From positions 1 through 54,837 of the forward strand of contig OMXZ01000020.1 of assembly GCA_900315165.1 (NCBI GenBank): 54,837 nt of DNA, in the 5' to 3' direction. Position 1 is the stretch's first letter. Each line of letters starts with the position of its first letter. The position numbers were made by a program, and so were the translations under genes. The stretch comes from an uncultured Actinomycetes bacterium (lineage in GTDB: Bacteria > Actinomycetota > Coriobacteriia > Coriobacteriales > Atopobiaceae). Positions 53,021 to 54,837 of the stretch are shown here, in pieces. Under the pieces are notes generated by a model. That model ran no database searches, had not been told where the DNA came from, and saw nothing but the letters and a program-made list of their open reading frames with translations.

Positions 53021-53929
53021 ATGGCGAGATTCTGTATCGAATGCGGCGCCCCGCTCAAGGAGGGCGCAGCCTTCTGCACGTCCTGCGGCGCGCCTGTCTA
53101 CGAGGAAGAAACCGAGCCGACGTGCCCGCACTGCGGCGCCCCGCTCGACCCCGGCGCTGCCTTCTGTACCGAATGCGGCGCGCGTGTCGATACCACGGCG
53201 ACCATGGTGATGCCGGCAGAGAGCCCGCAAGATGCCGATGGCGTACGGCAGGCGGCAAACCTCGGCTCGGCCGCGAACACCACCAAGAAGAGCGTGCTTC
53301 CCTACGCAATCGGCGCCGCCATCGCTGTGGTGGCCGTGGCGGCTGCGTTGGTCTTCTTCCTCGATCCGTTCGGTTGGAGGGCGGGCGCCGATGGCGGGAC
53401 AGCCGGAGGGCAAGAAACCCAACAAGGCAGCCAGGCCGGCGCGTCAGGCAGCGGGGACAGCGCGCAGTCCGACGACGCCGGAACCTCCGGCTCGAGCGCG
53501 GACGACCAGGGTGCCGCGTCAGCAGACGGGGACGCCGCCACTTCGGGCGACGTGGCGGACGAGGAGCCGCCTGCCACCGAGCCGTCTCCCGTCCAGGTGC
53601 CTGTTGTCGACCACACGACGGGTGTGAATCCGGCAAGTGAGGCCGATGATTATTATGTCCTGCCCGAGTCGTCCACGCGTGTGTACTCGGCGAGCGAGCT
53701 CTCGGGCCTGTCCGACTGGGACCTCAAGGTGGCGCGCAACGAGATCTTTGCCCGCCATGGCCGTGGGTTCAACGACGACGCCCTGCAGGCATACTTCAAC
53801 TCGAAGAGCTGGTACCGGCAGCTCTACACCCCCGAGGAGTACGACGCCCTGCCCGACCAGCTCTCCGAGACGGAGCACGCGAACGTCGACGTGATCAAGT
53901 CCCTGGAGCCCGAGAGCAACTTTCACTAG
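53021..53929 (+). CDS. double zinc-ribbon protein with membrane anchor and YARHG domain
   Basis: ATG 53021 has GGAGGGGAAG; the frame extends into the tRNA but that part is not coding. 302 residues: ribbon 1 FCIECGAPLKEGAAFCTSCG, ribbon 2 CPHCGAPLDPGAAFCTECG, a membrane segment (AIGAAIAVVAVAAALVFFLD), a serine/glycine/aspartate linker, and a C-terminal YARHG domain (WDLKVARNEIFARHGRGFND, YFNSKSWYRQLYTPEEYD). The Cys4 ribbons stay inside, the YARHG domain outside. YARHG proteins are envelope-associated, function poorly known. Next gene is an amidase, 10 bases away, suggesting a cell-wall link. Confidence 0.88.
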   Translation: MARFCIECGAPLKEGAAFCTSCGAPVYEEETEPTCPHCGAPLDPGAAFCTECGARVDTTATMVMPAESPQDADGVRQAANLGSAANTTKKSVLPYAIGAAIAVVAVAAALVFFLDPFGWRAGADGGTAGGQETQQGSQAGASGSGDSAQSDDAGTSGSSADDQGAASADGDAATSGDVADEEPPATEPSPVQVPVVDHTTGVNPASEADDYYVLPESSTRVYSASELSGLSDWDLKVARNEIFARHGRGFNDDALQAYFNSKSWYRQLYTPEEYDALPDQLSETEHANVDVIKSLEPESNFH

Positions 53930-53939
53930 GCGGCGGCGC

Positions 53940-54728
53940 ATGCGGAACGCGAGAACGGCTCTGGCTCTGACGGTCGTGCTTGCCGTGGCGAGCGGATGCG
54001 CACGGGGCGGTGCGCAAGGCGGATCGTCGGGCAGCGCCGCGCCTGTGATCAGGGAGGCGTCTGCGGGCGGTGTAGGTAGTGCAGACGGCGCAGACAGCTC
54101 AGGAGACGCAGATGCAGTCGCCGCCCACGACGCCGCCGCGACGGATGCGGATGCCGTTGCGGAGGCGCGCGCCAAGCTGATGCTCACCGAGACCTATTAC
54201 GATGACCTGCAGCATGGCGACAAGGGTGCGGCTTATCAAAAATACATCGTTCTTCACGATACCGAGGGTGACGGGTCGGCCGATGGGGTCCTTGCTTATT
54301 GGGAGGGCAACGGCAACCTCGTGGCGGCGCACTTCATCGTCAATAAGGACGGCAGCATCCTGCAATGCGTGCCCATGGACCGGATCGCCCATCACGCCGG
54401 CTGGGGCAGCGGCAACGCCAACGAGCGCTTCGGCATTACCGAGGACGGCCGCGACGACCTGCTCGGCAGGCAGCCGAGCGACGTCTATACCGACTACGGG
54501 ATGAACGCCTGGTCCATCGGGATCGAGATGGTGCATGTGGGCGGCGAGACCTATCCCGAGGCGCAGCTCGATGCCGTCGACGACCTGATCGCCTACATCG
54601 ACGCCTATTACGGCGGCGATGGCGGGACGATCATCGACCACAAGATGTGGCGTGCGGGCAATTCCGACACGAACCCCGAGTTCGCCGGCTACCTAGCCAA
54701 TTACCAGGACCATCGCACGCACGATTAA
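53940..54728 (+). CDS. N-acetylmuramoyl-L-alanine amidase lipoprotein (Amidase_2)
   Basis: 262 residues. The signal MRNARTALALTVVLAVASGC contains a lipobox (VASGC), so the protein is likely lipid-anchored. After an acidic linker comes the amidase fold: KYIVLHDTEG (first zinc His), AAHFIVNKDGSILQCVP, IAHHAGWGSGNANE, IGIEMVH and IIDHKMWRAGNSDTNP (His and Asp ligands). Cuts the bond between MurNAc and L-alanine in peptidoglycan. Coupled to the YARHG protein upstream. Its stop overlaps the stop of a convergent GtrA-like gene. Confidence 0.88.
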   Translation: MRNARTALALTVVLAVASGCARGGAQGGSSGSAAPVIREASAGGVGSADGADSSGDADAVAAHDAAATDADAVAEARAKLMLTETYYDDLQHGDKGAAYQKYIVLHDTEGDGSADGVLAYWEGNGNLVAAHFIVNKDGSILQCVPMDRIAHHAGWGSGNANERFGITEDGRDDLLGRQPSDVYTDYGMNAWSIGIEMVHVGGETYPEAQLDAVDDLIAYIDAYYGGDGGTIIDHKMWRAGNSDTNPEFAGYLANYQDHRTHD

Positions 54729-54837
54729 CGCGCGTCGCCATCGCCCGCATCGAGGAAGATCTTGCGCGTGACGAAGTTGTAGACCATCACGATCGCCGTT
54801 GCGACGACCTTGGCTGCCGTCACGGCGAAGGCGCCGG
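54725..54837 (-). CDS. GtrA-family membrane protein, partial (C-terminus)
   Basis: The minus frame from the window edge reads GAFAVTAAKVVATAIVMVYN and FVTRKIFLDAGDGDAR before the stop at 54725-54727. The last membrane segment with VYNFVTRKIF is the C-terminal signature of GtrA proteins, which are thought to help flip polyprenyl-linked sugars. The rest of the gene lies beyond the window. Convergent with the amidase; the two stops share two bases. Confidence 0.8.
   Translation of the reverse strand, partial: GAFAVTAAKVVATAIVMVYNFVTRKIFLDAGDGDAR

Overview
The window looks like the chromosome of a high-GC Gram-positive gut bacterium of the Coriobacteriia (Olsenella/Collinsella-like). This is inferred from protein character and gene content: a bile salt hydrolase, dTDP-rhamnose genes, the run tilS-hpt-ftsH, and mfd-mazG-divIC-ppx-tRNA-Leu. 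I could not run a search, so the genus is a guess.

Region 1 (about 1-17 kb) is an accessory island with visibly lower GC than the right half. It starts with debris of a surface-glycan locus: a GtrII-like fragment and an internally deleted copy of a flippase gene whose intact form lies at 13.3 kb. Between these two flippase sequences sit defence and toxin-antitoxin genes: two ASCH proteins facing a PIN-GNAT-PUA-like fusion, an ImmA/IrrE-DUF4411 pair, a ugd remnant joined to a reverse-transcriptase remnant, a membrane transglycosylase-like gene followed by a gene with a HEPN-like motif, and a toxin-antitoxin-SecB-like chaperone (TAC) operon between two copies of a 57-bp repeat. An AAA ATPase-TOPRIM pair follows the flippase.

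Region 2 (17-32 kb) holds cell-surface polymer genes. A 228-bp MITE-like element with about 34-bp inverted ends occurs twice, on either side of a recombinase-derived regulator, a YfhO-family protein and an LTA-synthase-family protein. Then come a GT2 glycosyltransferase, an EEP-family membrane protein, a decayed AlbA/Schlafen-type gene, a second type of inverted-repeat element, a bile salt hydrolase, and rfbA, rfbB and an rfbC-rfbD fusion.

Region 3 (32-55 kb) is mostly housekeeping: a YycJ-type metallohydrolase, tilS, hpt, ftsH, an aminotransferase, a PHP protein, mfd, mazG, a DivIC-like protein, Ppx/GppA, tRNA-Leu(UAA), a zinc-ribbon/YARHG protein, an amidase lipoprotein and the end of a GtrA-like gene. 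Two paralogous accessory genes interrupt it (one decayed at 33.6 kb, one intact at 49.2 kb). They resemble an AbiEi-like domain plus a PD-(D/E)XK-like domain. Each lies between two copies of its own array of short repeats in both orientations (18 bp, ACCAACGATACGGGGGTG, at the first locus; 12 bp, CACAGACGGAAG, at the second). At each locus the left and right arrays have almost identical spacing, and both genes have AACTTGC-type motifs in front. I consider this gene-plus-flanking-array unit the best candidate for an undescribed system here.

No intact transposase, integrase or CRISPR array was seen. Several further intergenic repeat families are listed individually.
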